DNA of 64,000 nucleotides from Caproicibacterium sp. BJN0003. GTDB lineage: Bacteria > Bacillota > Clostridia > Oscillospirales > Acutalibacteraceae. The notes beneath the pieces are model-generated. The model did not search any database, was not told where the DNA came from, and worked only from the letters and a program-made list of their open reading frames with translations. How positions within the stretch are numbered: the first letter of the stretch is position 1; each line of letters opens with the position of its first letter. The position numbers and the translations under genes are program-made. Of the stretch, positions 8,050 through 16,557 are shown piece after piece. The stretch covers positions 1,426,001-1,490,000 of the forward strand of contig NZ_CP111108.1 of NCBI RefSeq assembly GCF_026314295.1, in the 5' to 3' direction.

Positions 8050-9906
8050 CTATTTTTCTCTTTTTCCTGCAGAAAGCGCTCTTGAAGCATTCAAAATAGC
8101 CAAAATTGAAACTCCAACATCCGCAAAAACCGCAGCCTGCATATTTGCAAGCCCCAAAGCACTCAAAATCAATACTGCTATTTTTACGCCAATCGCAAAA
8201 ATAATATTCTGCCGAACAATCTGCAGCGTTTTTCTTGAAATTGAAATTGCTGTTGCAATCTTAGAGGGCTGATCATCCATTAAAACAATATCTGCTGCCT
8301 CAATCGCAGCATCACTGCCCAAAGCTCCCATCGCAATTCCAATATCCGCTCTCGCAAGCACCGGCGCGTCATTCATTCCATCCCCAACAAATACTAATTG
8401 GCCCTTTGGAGATTTCTCTTTTAAAAGTCTCTCGACCTGCTCTACTTTATCTGCCGGCAGCAACTCGGTATGATATTCGTCGAGCCCTAACTCTTTTGCA
8501 ACAGCTGCCCCGACCGCTTCGGAATCTCCAGTCAGCATGACCGTTCTGCGAATGCCACTTTTTTTCAACTCCGAAATTGCCTTGGCAGAATCCGGCTTAA
8601 TTTGATCTGAAATAATAATATGCCCTGCATAAATACCATCTACTGCTACATGCACAACGGTTCCTGTCAAATGACAGGCATGCCATGGAATGTTCTCTTT
8701 TTCCATCAACTTGCTGTTTCCAGCATAAACAGTCCTGCCATCTACTTTTGCACAGACGCCATGCCCAGGGATTTCTTCTACATCCGTTACCCGACTGCTG
8801 TCCAAAGTATTGGTATATGCATTTTTTAAAGACAGAGAAATCGGATGATCTGAATAGCTCTCTGCTAAAGCAGCTATTTCCAAAAGCTGCTTTTCACTGA
8901 TTTTATCTGGATGAACAGCCGTTACCTGAAAGGTCCCTTCGGTCAAAGTCCCGGTCTTATCAAAAACAACTGTTTCTGCTTTAGAAAGAGCCTCCAGATA
9001 ATTTCCGCCTTTAACCAAAATTCCACATTTGGAAGCTCCTCCAATCCCTCCAAAAAAGCTCAAGGGAATCGAAATCACCAACGCACAAGGACAAGAAACC
9101 ACCAAAAAAGTTAATGCACGTTCCAGCCAGACAAGCCACTGCCCACCCGTAATTAGCGGAGGCAAAAGGAAAAGTGCCAATGCCGAAAAGACGACTGCCG
9201 GTGTATAGTAATGAGAAAATTTCGTAATAAAATTCTCGGCAGGGGCTTTTTTACTGCTAGAATTTTCGACAAGATCGAGGATCTTTGTCACGGTAGATTC
9301 CGAAAACACTTTTGTAACCTGCACCCGCAGAAGGCCACTCTGATTAATGCACCCACTAATAATCGCATCCCCGACTTTAACAGTTCTTGGAACTGATTCT
9401 CCGGTAAGCGCCTTCGTATCAAGCGATGAATCTCCTTCTAAAACAATCCCATCCAGAGGAACCCTCTCACCAGCTTTAATTAAAATCACATCACCGACGG
9501 CCACTTCTTCCGGACTAACAGAAGTAACGGCTCCGTCCTTTTCCAGATTTGCCGAATCAGGTCGGATATCCATAAGAGATGAAATCGAACGACGGGATCG
9601 ATCCACTGCAAAATCTTCAAAAAATTCGCCGACCTGAAAGAAAAGCATAACCTCTACGGCTTCATCATATTTTCCGATTCCTAATGCACCAATGGTCGCA
9701 AGTGCCATTAAGAAATTTTCATCAAACACTTTTCCGTGAATTAAATTTTTGATTGCTTCCCATAAAATATCCCACCCAATGACAACATAAGAAATCAAAC
9801 AAAAAATAAATTTTCCACCTTCATCTAATGGCAGAAAAAAAGAGGCTGCAAATAAAATACCGCTAACGATAATTCTGACTAATTGTTTCTTTTGTTCTCT
9901 CTCCAT
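8050..9906 (-). CDS. cadA: Heavy-metal translocating P1B-type ATPase (Zn/Cd export)
   Basis: The 618-residue protein exports soft divalent metals using ATP. Visible motifs are the actuator TGES (about 168-171), the membrane metal site SCPCALVIS with C272-P-C274, phosphorylation motif DKTGTLT with D316, an SDHPIS nucleotide-domain HP motif, and GDGMNDAPVLARADIGIAMG. The CPC motif and the neighbouring SmtB/CadC-type repressor point to the Zn/Cd/Pb subclass rather than copper. Unlike many CadA proteins it has no N-terminal heavy-metal-associated domain or CXXC; it starts almost directly with membrane helices. The gene begins 64 bases after the repressor gene and is surely co-transcribed with it. 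No clear terminator is visible before the tRNA-Leu promoter. Confidence 0.93.
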   Translation of the reverse strand: MEREQKKQLVRIIVSGILFAASFFLPLDEGGKFIFCLISYVVIGWDILWEAIKNLIHGKVFDENFLMALATIGALGIGKYDEAVEVMLFFQVGEFFEDFAVDRSRRSISSLMDIRPDSANLEKDGAVTSVSPEEVAVGDVILIKAGERVPLDGIVLEGDSSLDTKALTGESVPRTVKVGDAIISGCINQSGLLRVQVTKVFSESTVTKILDLVENSSSKKAPAENFITKFSHYYTPAVVFSALALFLLPPLITGGQWLVWLERALTFLVVSCPCALVISIPLSFFGGIGGASKCGILVKGGNYLEALSKAETVVFDKTGTLTEGTFQVTAVHPDKISEKQLLEIAALAESYSDHPISLSLKNAYTNTLDSSRVTDVEEIPGHGVCAKVDGRTVYAGNSKLMEKENIPWHACHLTGTVVHVAVDGIYAGHIIISDQIKPDSAKAISELKKSGIRRTVMLTGDSEAVGAAVAKELGLDEYHTELLPADKVEQVERLLKEKSPKGQLVFVGDGMNDAPVLARADIGIAMGALGSDAAIEAADIVLMDDQPSKIATAISISRKTLQIVRQNIIFAIGVKIAVLILSALGLANMQAAVFADVGVSILAILNASRALSAGKREK

Positions 9907-9970
9907 AAAATCATCCGCTTTCGTTAGATTTTGAATTTGGATTTTTAAGTATTAATCGCTTAGAAACTTT

Positions 9971-10351
9971 TTATTCGGATACATGTTCCATGCCCTGATC
10001 AAGGATCGTGCGGACATGTGAATCTGCCAGAGCATAAAATACAGTTTTCCCCTCTCTGCGGGAAGAAACCAACTTACTTTGCTTCAATGCACGAAGCTGA
10101 TGAGAAATCGCAGACTGAGTCATCTGGAGAAGTTGTGCAATATCACAAACACACATCTCCGACTCAAACAGCACATACAAGATTTTGATACGCGTGGAAT
10201 CCCCAAATATTTTAAATAATTCCGAAAGATCATAAAGGGTATCCTCATCCGGCATTACCCGATTCACTCTGTCAACAATATCCTGATGTACATGAATAAA
10301 TTCGCAGCATTCTGCTTCTTGATTCTTCTTCAAGCTTTCACATTCTTTCAT
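9971..10351 (-). CDS. ArsR/SmtB-family metal-sensing repressor
   Basis: This 126-residue winged-helix repressor should release DNA on binding Zn, Cd or Pb. The recognition region is QMTQSAISHQLRALKQSKLV. Two known metal-site patterns are both present: MCVCD (C67, C69) in the helix used by CadC, and the SmtB-type alpha-5 set D110, H112, H123, E126. Cys15 and Cys16 near the N-terminus could complete a CadC-like thiolate site. It is the first gene of the operon with the efflux ATPase, and a palindrome overlaps its promoter, so it probably represses its own operon. Confidence 0.9.
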   Translation of the reverse strand: MKECESLKKNQEAECCEFIHVHQDIVDRVNRVMPDEDTLYDLSELFKIFGDSTRIKILYVLFESEMCVCDIAQLLQMTQSAISHQLRALKQSKLVSSRREGKTVFYALADSHVRTILDQGMEHVSE

Positions 10352-10358
10352 ATGAGAT

Positions 10359-10401
10359 AATGTTCATATATTCATTATATGCAGACTTTTTAAAAAGTCA
10401 A
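10359..10401 (-). promoter_or_regulatory. Promoter and probable operator of the metal-efflux operon
   Basis: On the minus strand TTGACT (10396-10401) and TATAAT (10374-10379) are 16 bases apart. The imperfect palindrome AATGAATATATGAACATT (10359-10376) overlaps the -10 and the start site, as expected for an ArsR/SmtB operator. The binding assignment is inference. Confidence 0.65.
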
Positions 10402-10414
10402 CAAAAACGAGAAA

Positions 10415-10446
10415 AAAATCCCATGCTAAAATCAGCATGGGATTTT
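10415..10446 (-). terminator. Terminator of the nitroreductase gene
   Basis: A perfect 12-bp stem (AAAATCCCATGC with GCATGGGATTTT) is followed on the minus strand by a T run, 33 bases beyond the nitroreductase stop codon. Confidence 0.85.
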
Positions 10447-10478
10447 CTAAAAAGGATAACAACCTCAACCTATTCTTA

Positions 10479-11018
10479 TCATTCAACAAACCGGGCGATT
10501 TCTTCCATTGGTTTTCGAATTTTGCGCGGCATTTTTTGTTCATTGGGATAACCAAGTGCTACCATCATACGCAGCTTCTGCCCTTTTGGAATATCGAGCA
10601 GCTCTTTTACCTTATCTTCATCAAAGACACCGATAATGCAGCTGCCCAATCCCTGACTAGCAGCCTCCAGCGTTAAATATGCGGTAGAGAGCCCCAAATC
10701 TCCGTGCGCATAAACATGGTTTCCAAACATCTCTTGAATCTTGGGGAGCAGGCGCGGCTCCTCCTCTTCACACACGGTAATCAATACCGGAGCATGTTCT
10801 GTAAAGTGATTGACTCCGCAAAGTTGGGTCAACTTTGAAAGTTTCTGCAGCATTTCAGGATTCGTAACAACCACAAATCTCCATGGCTGACTATTGCAGC
10901 CCGAAGGTGCCATTCTGGCAGCTTCCAGGCATTTTAAGATTTTCTCTTTTTCTACCGTCTTTTCTTCATAGGTCCTGCAGCTATGACGCTCAGAAGCCAA
11001 CTGATAAAAATCCGTCAT
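10479..11018 (-). CDS. Nitroreductase family protein (FMN-dependent)
   Basis: The 179-residue protein has the small-nitroreductase layout: SERHSCRTY near residue 9-17 for FMN phosphate binding, the APSGCNSQPWRFVVV segment around 37-51, AHGDLGLSTAYLTLEAASQGLGSCIIG in the middle and the C-terminal LRMMVALGYPNE motif. Family members reduce nitro groups, quinones or other electrophiles with NAD(P)H as homodimers. The ATG follows AGGAGG. It stands alone, in the same orientation as, but separately terminated from, the metal-efflux operon. Confidence 0.9.
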   Translation of the reverse strand: MTDFYQLASERHSCRTYEEKTVEKEKILKCLEAARMAPSGCNSQPWRFVVVTNPEMLQKLSKLTQLCGVNHFTEHAPVLITVCEEEEPRLLPKIQEMFGNHVYAHGDLGLSTAYLTLEAASQGLGSCIIGVFDEDKVKELLDIPKGQKLRMMVALGYPNEQKMPRKIRKPMEEIARFVE

Positions 11019-11188
11019 ATTTACCTCCTAAATAATATTTGAGTTTATTATAGCATAAGAGAATTTATCTGTGCTACCATTTTGAGAATTAATATTTCGT
11101 CCCTCAAATGTTTTCGCGTTTTGGATTGTTTCTTATTCTCGAGCATGATAAAATAGATCTGAAAAATAGAAAAGAGGATAAAAATAAA

Positions 11189-11683
11189 ATGTCCGAGTTT
11201 TTTTATATTGCACCCGGCGCACATATAATCGGAGACGTTACGCTTGGTAAAAACACCTCCGTTTGGTATAGTTCTGTTTTACGCGGAGATAAATCCTACA
11301 TTCGAATCGGTGAAAATGTGAATATTCAGGATGCAAGTGTTCTTCATGTTGATGCAGATTACCCCATTCATCTTGCCAACGGCGTCAGCATTGGTCACGG
11401 TGCTATGCTGCACGGGTGTTCGGTCGGAGAGAATAGTCTTATTGGGATCGGTGCCATCCTCCTCAACGGCGCCAAAATTGGGCGTGATTCGATCGTCGCC
11501 GCCGGAGCGCTTGTTACGATGCATAAGACTTTTCCGGACGGCATGCTGATTTTAGGGTCTCCTGCCCGTGCTGTCCGTCCATTGACTCCGGAAGAAATCG
11601 AATCCAACCGCAAAAATGCCAAAGTCTATCTGGAGCTTTCTAAAAAAGAGCTTTCTCCTGTTGCATGCTCGCCGTCAAAGTAA
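11189..11683 (+). CDS. Gamma-class carbonic anhydrase-like protein (left-handed beta helix)
   Basis: I start at ATG 11189 (MSEFFYIAPGAH), 10 bases after AGAGGA; upstream in-frame codons include the promoter region. The 164 residues consist of hexapeptide repeats (VTLGKNTSVW, IRIGENVNIQ, VSIGHGAML and so on), with the three metal-ligand histidines of the YrdA/CaiE/PaaY group in SVLHVD and GHGAMLHG. Proteins of this group are Zn- or Fe-dependent gamma-carbonic anhydrases, although many have no proven activity. The next gene starts 28 bases downstream, so it is probably in the same transcript as the YcsI-like gene. Confidence 0.85.
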   Translation: MSEFFYIAPGAHIIGDVTLGKNTSVWYSSVLRGDKSYIRIGENVNIQDASVLHVDADYPIHLANGVSIGHGAMLHGCSVGENSLIGIGAILLNGAKIGRDSIVAAGALVTMHKTFPDGMLILGSPARAVRPLTPEEIESNRKNAKVYLELSKKELSPVACSPSK

Positions 11684-11711
11684 GATGGCTGATTATAAAG
11701 GAGGATTTTTC

Positions 11712-12497
11712 ATGGACTTTTATCATCAGGATCCAAAAACGGTTCGCCAAATGATTCGCGAAGGAAAGATTACTTCTCCCACTTCCGGCATGTGTGCCGG
11801 GTATGCTCAAGGGAATCTTGTTGTTCTCCCCAAAGAATATGCTTACGATTTTTTGCTTTTTACACAGCGAAATCCAAAGCCTTGCCCTGTGCTGGAAGTC
11901 AGTGACGTCGGTTCCAGAGAGTTTCCGCTGACTGCAAAAGGCAGCGATATCGCTCGGGATATTCCCCGCTACCGCATTTATGAACATGGAGAACTAAAAG
12001 GCGAATATACTGATGTCTCTAAGTTTTGGCGAGAGGATCTTGTAAGCTTTCTTCTGGGCTGCAGCTTCAGTTTTGAAGCGCCAATGATCGAAGAAGGGAT
12101 TGAAGTCCGCCATATCACACTTGGCTGCAATGTACCCATGTTCATTACGAACATTCAATGCAAACCAGCCGGTATTTTCCACGGCCCGATGGTTGTCAGC
12201 ATGCGGCCGATTCCATACGAAAAAGTAGTTAAAGCTGTTACGGTAACAGAGCGCTTGCCACAGGTACATGGAACCCCAATCCATATTGGCGATCCTGCTC
12301 ATATCGGAATCAAAGATCTGCAAAAGCCGGATTTTGGAGACCCTGTCCCGATTCATGAGGGAGAAGTTCCTGTTTTCTGGGCCTGCGGCGTTACTCCACA
12401 GGCAGTTGCTATGCAGGTAAAGCCCAGTTTTCTAATTACGCACTCCCCTGGCCATATGTTTATTACCGATGTGAAAAACTCTCAGCTGGGCGGCTAA
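11712..12497 (+). CDS. Putative hydro-lyase, DUF1445/YcsI family
   Basis: The start at 11712 is fixed by AAAGGAGG at 11697-11704. The 261 residues match the YcsI/DUF1445 family throughout: the N-terminal TSGMCAGYAQGNLVVLP, central VSFLLGCSFSFEAPM, TLGCNVPMF and GPMVVSMRPI, and the C-terminal FWACGVTPQAVAM with ITHSPGHMFITD. In Bacillus subtilis the homologue lies in the kip operon beside the 5-oxoprolinase genes, as here, which argues for a role in pyroglutamate or related amino-acid degradation. A relative, D-glutamate cyclase, interconverts D-glutamate and 5-oxo-D-proline. The exact reaction of this protein is not established. Confidence 0.88.
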   Translation: MDFYHQDPKTVRQMIREGKITSPTSGMCAGYAQGNLVVLPKEYAYDFLLFTQRNPKPCPVLEVSDVGSREFPLTAKGSDIARDIPRYRIYEHGELKGEYTDVSKFWREDLVSFLLGCSFSFEAPMIEEGIEVRHITLGCNVPMFITNIQCKPAGIFHGPMVVSMRPIPYEKVVKAVTVTERLPQVHGTPIHIGDPAHIGIKDLQKPDFGDPVPIHEGEVPVFWACGVTPQAVAMQVKPSFLITHSPGHMFITDVKNSQLGG

Positions 12498-12517
12498 TCA
12501 GCTTTTTTGAAATAAAA

Positions 12518-12562
12518 CAAATCCCTGTGCAGTTCATTTTAAAACTACACAGGGATATTTTT
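12518..12562. terminator. Bidirectional terminator between the YcsI-like gene and pxpC
   Basis: AAATCCCTGTGCAGTT pairs with AACTACACAGGGATATT; T runs flank on the plus strand and A runs provide T on the minus strand. It separates the converging transcripts. Confidence 0.8.
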
Positions 12563-12576
12563 ATACGTTAAAAAAA

Positions 12577-13539
12577 TTAACCTGGAAGATTCAGCATACA
12601 GATTTTAAAAATTTTGATCTTATCCGCATATTCTTTAAGCACCTGCTGTGCTTCTTCAACCGTTACTTTTTGGAACCGAATAAAACTTCCCGGCCGCATC
12701 TGTCCAACCAAAGGAAGATCTGCCGTAATCACCGTAGCAATTTTAGTATAGCCGCCGGTAGTCTGACGGTCTGCCATTAAAATAATCGGCTTGCCGTTTC
12801 CGGGAACCTGAACTGCACCGATCACAATTCCATCGGAAATGATATCTCCGCCTTTTTTGTGCTCAATTACAGCGCCCTCCAATCGATAACCCATCCGATC
12901 AGAGTCACTGGTAACCTGATAAGGCGTTCCAAAGAAAGTATTAATCCCCGCTTTTGTAAAGCAGTCGTCCTGCGGTCCAAGAACCGCACGCAACGTTACT
13001 TCAGGATAGTAGGAAGGAATCATGCGCGGAGAAGCCTCTTTCAAAACTATTTTTGAAAGGGCTTCCTCTGACGCGCTAAGCTGCAGTTCATCCCCGGTTT
13101 TAAGATTGCGCCCTTCAAAGCCGCCGACTTTTGCCTTCATGTAAGTCGACTTGCTTCCCATAACCTCCGGAACATCAATCCCGCCTGCAAATGCAATATA
13201 AAGTCTCGTGCCGGAAGTCGTCATGCCAAACGAAACCGTATCGCCAGCCTTTATGCGAATCGCTCTCCACATAAAAGAGGGCTGTCCGTTCACTTTAACT
13301 TGTGCAGTTCCTCCGGTTACCGCAAAAACTGCATCTCCGGTAAACTCCATTGTCGGCCCCAAAAGGGTGCATTCTAAAACCCCTTCGGTCTCCGAATTTC
13401 CTACTAAAAGATTCGCCGCACGAAACGAATAATCATCCATCACGCCGGAAACAGACATTCCCGACTGCTGATATTCAATTCGGCCCTCATCCTGAATCGT
13501 TGTTAAAGGCCCCGCCATTTTAATTTTCACACTGCTCAT
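12577..13539 (-). CDS. pxpC: 5-oxoprolinase subunit PxpC (biotin-dependent carboxyltransferase-like, KipA)
   Basis: The 320-residue protein is the larger cyclophilin-like-fold subunit of bacterial 5-oxoprolinase, which with PxpA and PxpB hydrolyses 5-oxo-L-proline to L-glutamate using ATP. Diagnostic stretches are GPLTTIQDEGR near the N-terminus, GVMDDYSFRAANLLVGN, VLECTLLGPTMEF, YIAFAGGIDVPEVMGS and the late segment IVIGAVQVPGNGKPIILMADRQTTGGY. Its ATG overlaps the pxpB stop codon by four bases, indicating translational coupling. Bacillus KipA was first described as a partner of the histidine-kinase inhibitor KipI; the enzymatic role is the better supported one. Confidence 0.92.
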   Translation of the reverse strand: MSSVKIKMAGPLTTIQDEGRIEYQQSGMSVSGVMDDYSFRAANLLVGNSETEGVLECTLLGPTMEFTGDAVFAVTGGTAQVKVNGQPSFMWRAIRIKAGDTVSFGMTTSGTRLYIAFAGGIDVPEVMGSKSTYMKAKVGGFEGRNLKTGDELQLSASEEALSKIVLKEASPRMIPSYYPEVTLRAVLGPQDDCFTKAGINTFFGTPYQVTSDSDRMGYRLEGAVIEHKKGGDIISDGIVIGAVQVPGNGKPIILMADRQTTGGYTKIATVITADLPLVGQMRPGSFIRFQKVTVEEAQQVLKEYADKIKIFKICMLNLPG

Positions 13540-14279
13540 TTTACGGTGCCTCCTTCCTTCGGAAAATAGCGATACTCATAGGTGCCGTTCTTCACAGCTT
13601 CTTCAATCGACTGATATTCTTTTTGATCAATTGGGACAAACCGAATATAATCACCCGCATGATGCAAAATTGGTGGTTGGCGTTGTGGGTCATAGAGCAA
13701 AATCGGCGTCTTTCCGATCAGCTGCCAGCCCCCAGGACTATCGATCGAATAAATTCCGGTCTGAGAACCCGCAATGCCAACGGAGCCCCCTGGAATCTTT
13801 GTCCGCGGCGTTTTAAGACGAGGAGTCGCGATTTTTTGGTCCATCCCTCCAAGATAAGAAAATCCGGGAGTAAAACCTAACATATAGACCAGATAATCTC
13901 TTCCGGAATGAATTTTTATGACCTCTTCTTCTGTAAGACCGCTATGTTCACATACAAATCCAAGATCCGGTCCAAGTTCTCCGCCATAAAGCGTTGGTAT
14001 TTCCAAAATATTCGGACTTGGAAGATCCATATTCTGAAGATTTTCTTCCAATCCTTGTAAGGTTCCTAAGATCTCCTCATAAGAGCACTGCAGCGGATCA
14101 TACTGCACCAACAGAGACCGATAAGTCGGATTCATTGCCTTAATAAACGGGAACTTCTTTTGCTCGATTGCCAAATACATTCCGCGTACTTTCGCACTGA
14201 TTTCTTCAGAAATTTCATTTCCGAATTCGACGACAATACTGGAATCCCCTGCAATCAAATAACGCGCTTTTTCATTCAT
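13536..14279 (-). CDS. pxpB: 5-oxoprolinase subunit PxpB (KipI family)
   Basis: The 247-residue protein is the allophanate-hydrolase-subunit-1-like partner of PxpC. Recognisable segments are GDSSIVVEFGNEI at the start, PTYRSLLVQYDP, LEIPTLYGGELGPDL, YMLGFTPGFSYLGGMD with ATPRLKTPRTKIPGGSVGIAGSQTGIY, and the conserved SPGGWQLIGKTP. The end overlaps pxpC by 4 bases and the gene starts 21 bases after the Nramp-like gene, so the operon order is pxpA, transporter, pxpB, pxpC. Homologues include the sporulation kinase inhibitor KipI. Confidence 0.93.
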   Translation of the reverse strand: MNEKARYLIAGDSSIVVEFGNEISEEISAKVRGMYLAIEQKKFPFIKAMNPTYRSLLVQYDPLQCSYEEILGTLQGLEENLQNMDLPSPNILEIPTLYGGELGPDLGFVCEHSGLTEEEVIKIHSGRDYLVYMLGFTPGFSYLGGMDQKIATPRLKTPRTKIPGGSVGIAGSQTGIYSIDSPGGWQLIGKTPILLYDPQRQPPILHHAGDYIRFVPIDQKEYQSIEEAVKNGTYEYRYFPKEGGTVK

Positions 14280-14300
14280 GATTTTTTATTTTCTCCTCTC

Positions 14301-15494
14301 CTATGCAAAGAGCTTACCCAGAGAAGTTATTCCCAGATAAGCGGAAAGAATCACAACAACAATACCAAGAACCAAAAGGACTTTCGGATGATGATAGCTT
14401 TCTCCCATAATTTCCGGTTTCTGCGAAGCGACCAGACAAATTCCCAAAGTCAACGGAAGGATCAATCCATTGAGTGCACCTGCCAAAACCAGAAGTTGTG
14501 CTGGCTGGCCAATCACCTCCATTACAAGAGTGGAGAGTACAATAAATCCGACTATAAACCATTTCTCGTGTTTTGCAACTGTTTTGCTCAGTGTTTTCAG
14601 AAAAGAAACGGAAGTATAGGCTGCACCCACAACAGCAGTAATTGACGCAGAAATCAGAACCAGTCCAAAGAAGCGATAACCAAGTTCCCCGGCGCCCTGC
14701 TTAAATGCATCTGCAGCAGGATTAGAAGGATCCAATGAAACCCCTTTTACTACTACGCCAAAAATTGCTAGGAACAGAAGAATACGAACAAGCGTTGCAA
14801 CGCAGATTCCCATAACGGAACTCTGTTTTATCTGCCCAAGATGTTCTTGTTTGGTGATTCCGGCATCAATCAAACGATGCGCGCCGGAAAACGTAATATA
14901 TCCGCCGACGGTGCCGCCCAGAAGGGTCAGAATCGCAGGGAATAATGTAGTATAACCAACAGAAGGAACAAAGGTTTCTTTTACGGCCGTTCCCACCGGA
15001 GGCTGGACAATAAAGATAACGATCAGGATAATAGCAATCATTATGCCGCCCAGGACTTTGGTAAGCATATCCATGGCTTTTCCAGCATTTTTAAACAGAA
15101 AAATTAGAACGCCGAGAGCACAGGTAATGATATAGCCCCATTTTAAATCAACACCCAAAAGGGCATTAAAGCCCAGTGCACCGCCCCCGACATTTCCAAT
15201 ATTAAAGACCAGCCCACCAAGAACAATTAGTGCGGCAATGACATAGCCCATGCCTGGCAGCACTTTATTGGCAACATCCTGTCCACGCAAACCGGAAACA
15301 CACAAAACTCTCCAGACATTAAGTTGTACAATAACTGCAAGAATCATCGAAATCAAAATGACAAAGCCAAATCCACCATGATAATCATTGACAAATTTTG
15401 CTGTCTGCGTTAAAAATCCAGGTCCGCTTGAAGAAATTGCCATAATAAAAGCTGCACCTAAAAGCACTCCCAAATTTGATTTCTTTTTCTCCAT
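14301..15494 (-). CDS. Nramp-fold membrane transporter (YcsG-like) of the 5-oxoprolinase operon
   Basis: The 397-residue, roughly 11-helix protein belongs to the Nramp superfamily by overall layout (SGPGFLTQTAKFVND in helix 1, INVWRVLCVSG-type loop, late helices). Helix 1 has GPGF where metal-transporting Nramps have DPGN, and the helix-6 region (GGYITFSGAHRLIDAG) lacks the MPH metal motif. It sits between pxpA and pxpB. The most economical inference is import of 5-oxoproline or another operon substrate rather than Mn or Fe. The ATG follows AAGGGGGG. Confidence 0.85.
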   Translation of the reverse strand: MEKKKSNLGVLLGAAFIMAISSSGPGFLTQTAKFVNDYHGGFGFVILISMILAVIVQLNVWRVLCVSGLRGQDVANKVLPGMGYVIAALIVLGGLVFNIGNVGGGALGFNALLGVDLKWGYIITCALGVLIFLFKNAGKAMDMLTKVLGGIMIAIILIVIFIVQPPVGTAVKETFVPSVGYTTLFPAILTLLGGTVGGYITFSGAHRLIDAGITKQEHLGQIKQSSVMGICVATLVRILLFLAIFGVVVKGVSLDPSNPAADAFKQGAGELGYRFFGLVLISASITAVVGAAYTSVSFLKTLSKTVAKHEKWFIVGFIVLSTLVMEVIGQPAQLLVLAGALNGLILPLTLGICLVASQKPEIMGESYHHPKVLLVLGIVVVILSAYLGITSLGKLFA

Positions 15495-15524
15495 CTGGGT
15501 CCCCCCTTTCTTATTCCTGAAAAT

Positions 15525-16295
15525 TCAGCGAAGACCTTCGGCTAAATTACAGAGTTTGATTCCCTCTTTTTGCAGGCTTTTACGAATATTTTTCACGAAT
15601 TCCACCGCTTCCGGTGTATCTCCATGAACACAAATCGACTGTGGACAAAGCTGCACAGTTTCCCCTGTAATCGCGATCACCTGATGCTCCTTGACCATTC
15701 CAATAATTCTCTTGATACACTCGTCTACATCATGAATCACTGCTCCCGGAGTTCCGCGTGGAACAAGGCTGCCATCCGCCTGATAAGCACGGTCTGCAAA
15801 GACTTCACTTGCTGCACGCAACCCAATATCAGAAGCTGCACGAATCATCTGACTGCCGGAAAGAGCCATCAGAATCAATTTAGGATCAACTTCATAAATT
15901 CCCTCGGCAATTCCACGCGCAAGGTTATAATCTTTTCCTGCCATATTATAAAGAGCGCCGTGTGGCTTTACATGCTGCAAATTGACTCCGCTTGCATCAC
16001 AAAATGCGCGCAGTGCACCAAGTTGATATTTCACATAAGCTTTTGCCTCAGCAGGAGTAACTGTCATTTTGCGGCGTCCAAATCCCATTAAATCCGGAAA
16101 ACCTGGATGTGCGCCTACCGCTACCTGATTTTTTTTGCACAATTTTACTGTTTCGTCCATTACGCAGGGGTCTCCCGCATGAAAACCACAACCAACGTTT
16201 GCGGAAGTAATAAATGGAATGATCTCTTGATCTCTCCCGATTTTGTAAGCGCCAAAGCTTTCCCCTAAATCACAATTCAAATCGATCCAACTCAT
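15525..16295 (-). CDS. pxpA: 5-oxoprolinase subunit PxpA (LamB/YcsF family)
   Basis: I start at the ATG at 16295 ([15 protein letters not shown]), preceded by AAAGGAG; an in-frame GTG upstream overlaps that site. The 256-residue TIM-barrel-like protein shows the family signature [51 protein letters not shown] and [19 protein letters not shown]. It supplies the hydrolase part of 5-oxoprolinase with PxpB and PxpC. It is the first gene of the operon, and the roughly 250-base stretch upstream to the terminator at 16546 holds its promoter region. Confidence 0.94.
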   Translation of the reverse strand: MSWIDLNCDLGESFGAYKIGRDQEIIPFITSANVGCGFHAGDPCVMDETVKLCKKNQVAVGAHPGFPDLMGFGRRKMTVTPAEAKAYVKYQLGALRAFCDASGVNLQHVKPHGALYNMAGKDYNLARGIAEGIYEVDPKLILMALSGSQMIRAASDIGLRAASEVFADRAYQADGSLVPRGTPGAVIHDVDECIKRIIGMVKEHQVIAITGETVQLCPQSICVHGDTPEAVEFVKNIRKSLQKEGIKLCNLAEGLR

Positions 16296-16508
16296 ATACA
16301 ACACTCCTTTAAAAAATAAAGTATAATAGGGCCCAACACTTTTTATATTACCATAACAACTTATAAAAAATCAAATAATAACTGTCGATTCTTATGTAGA
16401 ACTTACAATCTGTTTTTTAGCTAAAATTGATATTTCCTTGTCATTTACTTCTGATTTAGCAATTTGGTGCTTTCCTCAAGTATAAACAAGACAAAATTTA
16501 TACCGAAC

Positions 16509-16546
16509 AAAAAGGCTCTGGAATATTACTTTTCCAGAGCCTTTTT
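16509..16546 (-). terminator. Terminator of the glutamine synthetase-ANTAR operon
   Basis: A perfect 15-bp stem (AAAAAGGCTCTGGAA with its complement) ends in T runs on both strands, 12 bases after the ANTAR gene. Confidence 0.9.
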
Positions 16547-16557
16547 ATAAAAATATT

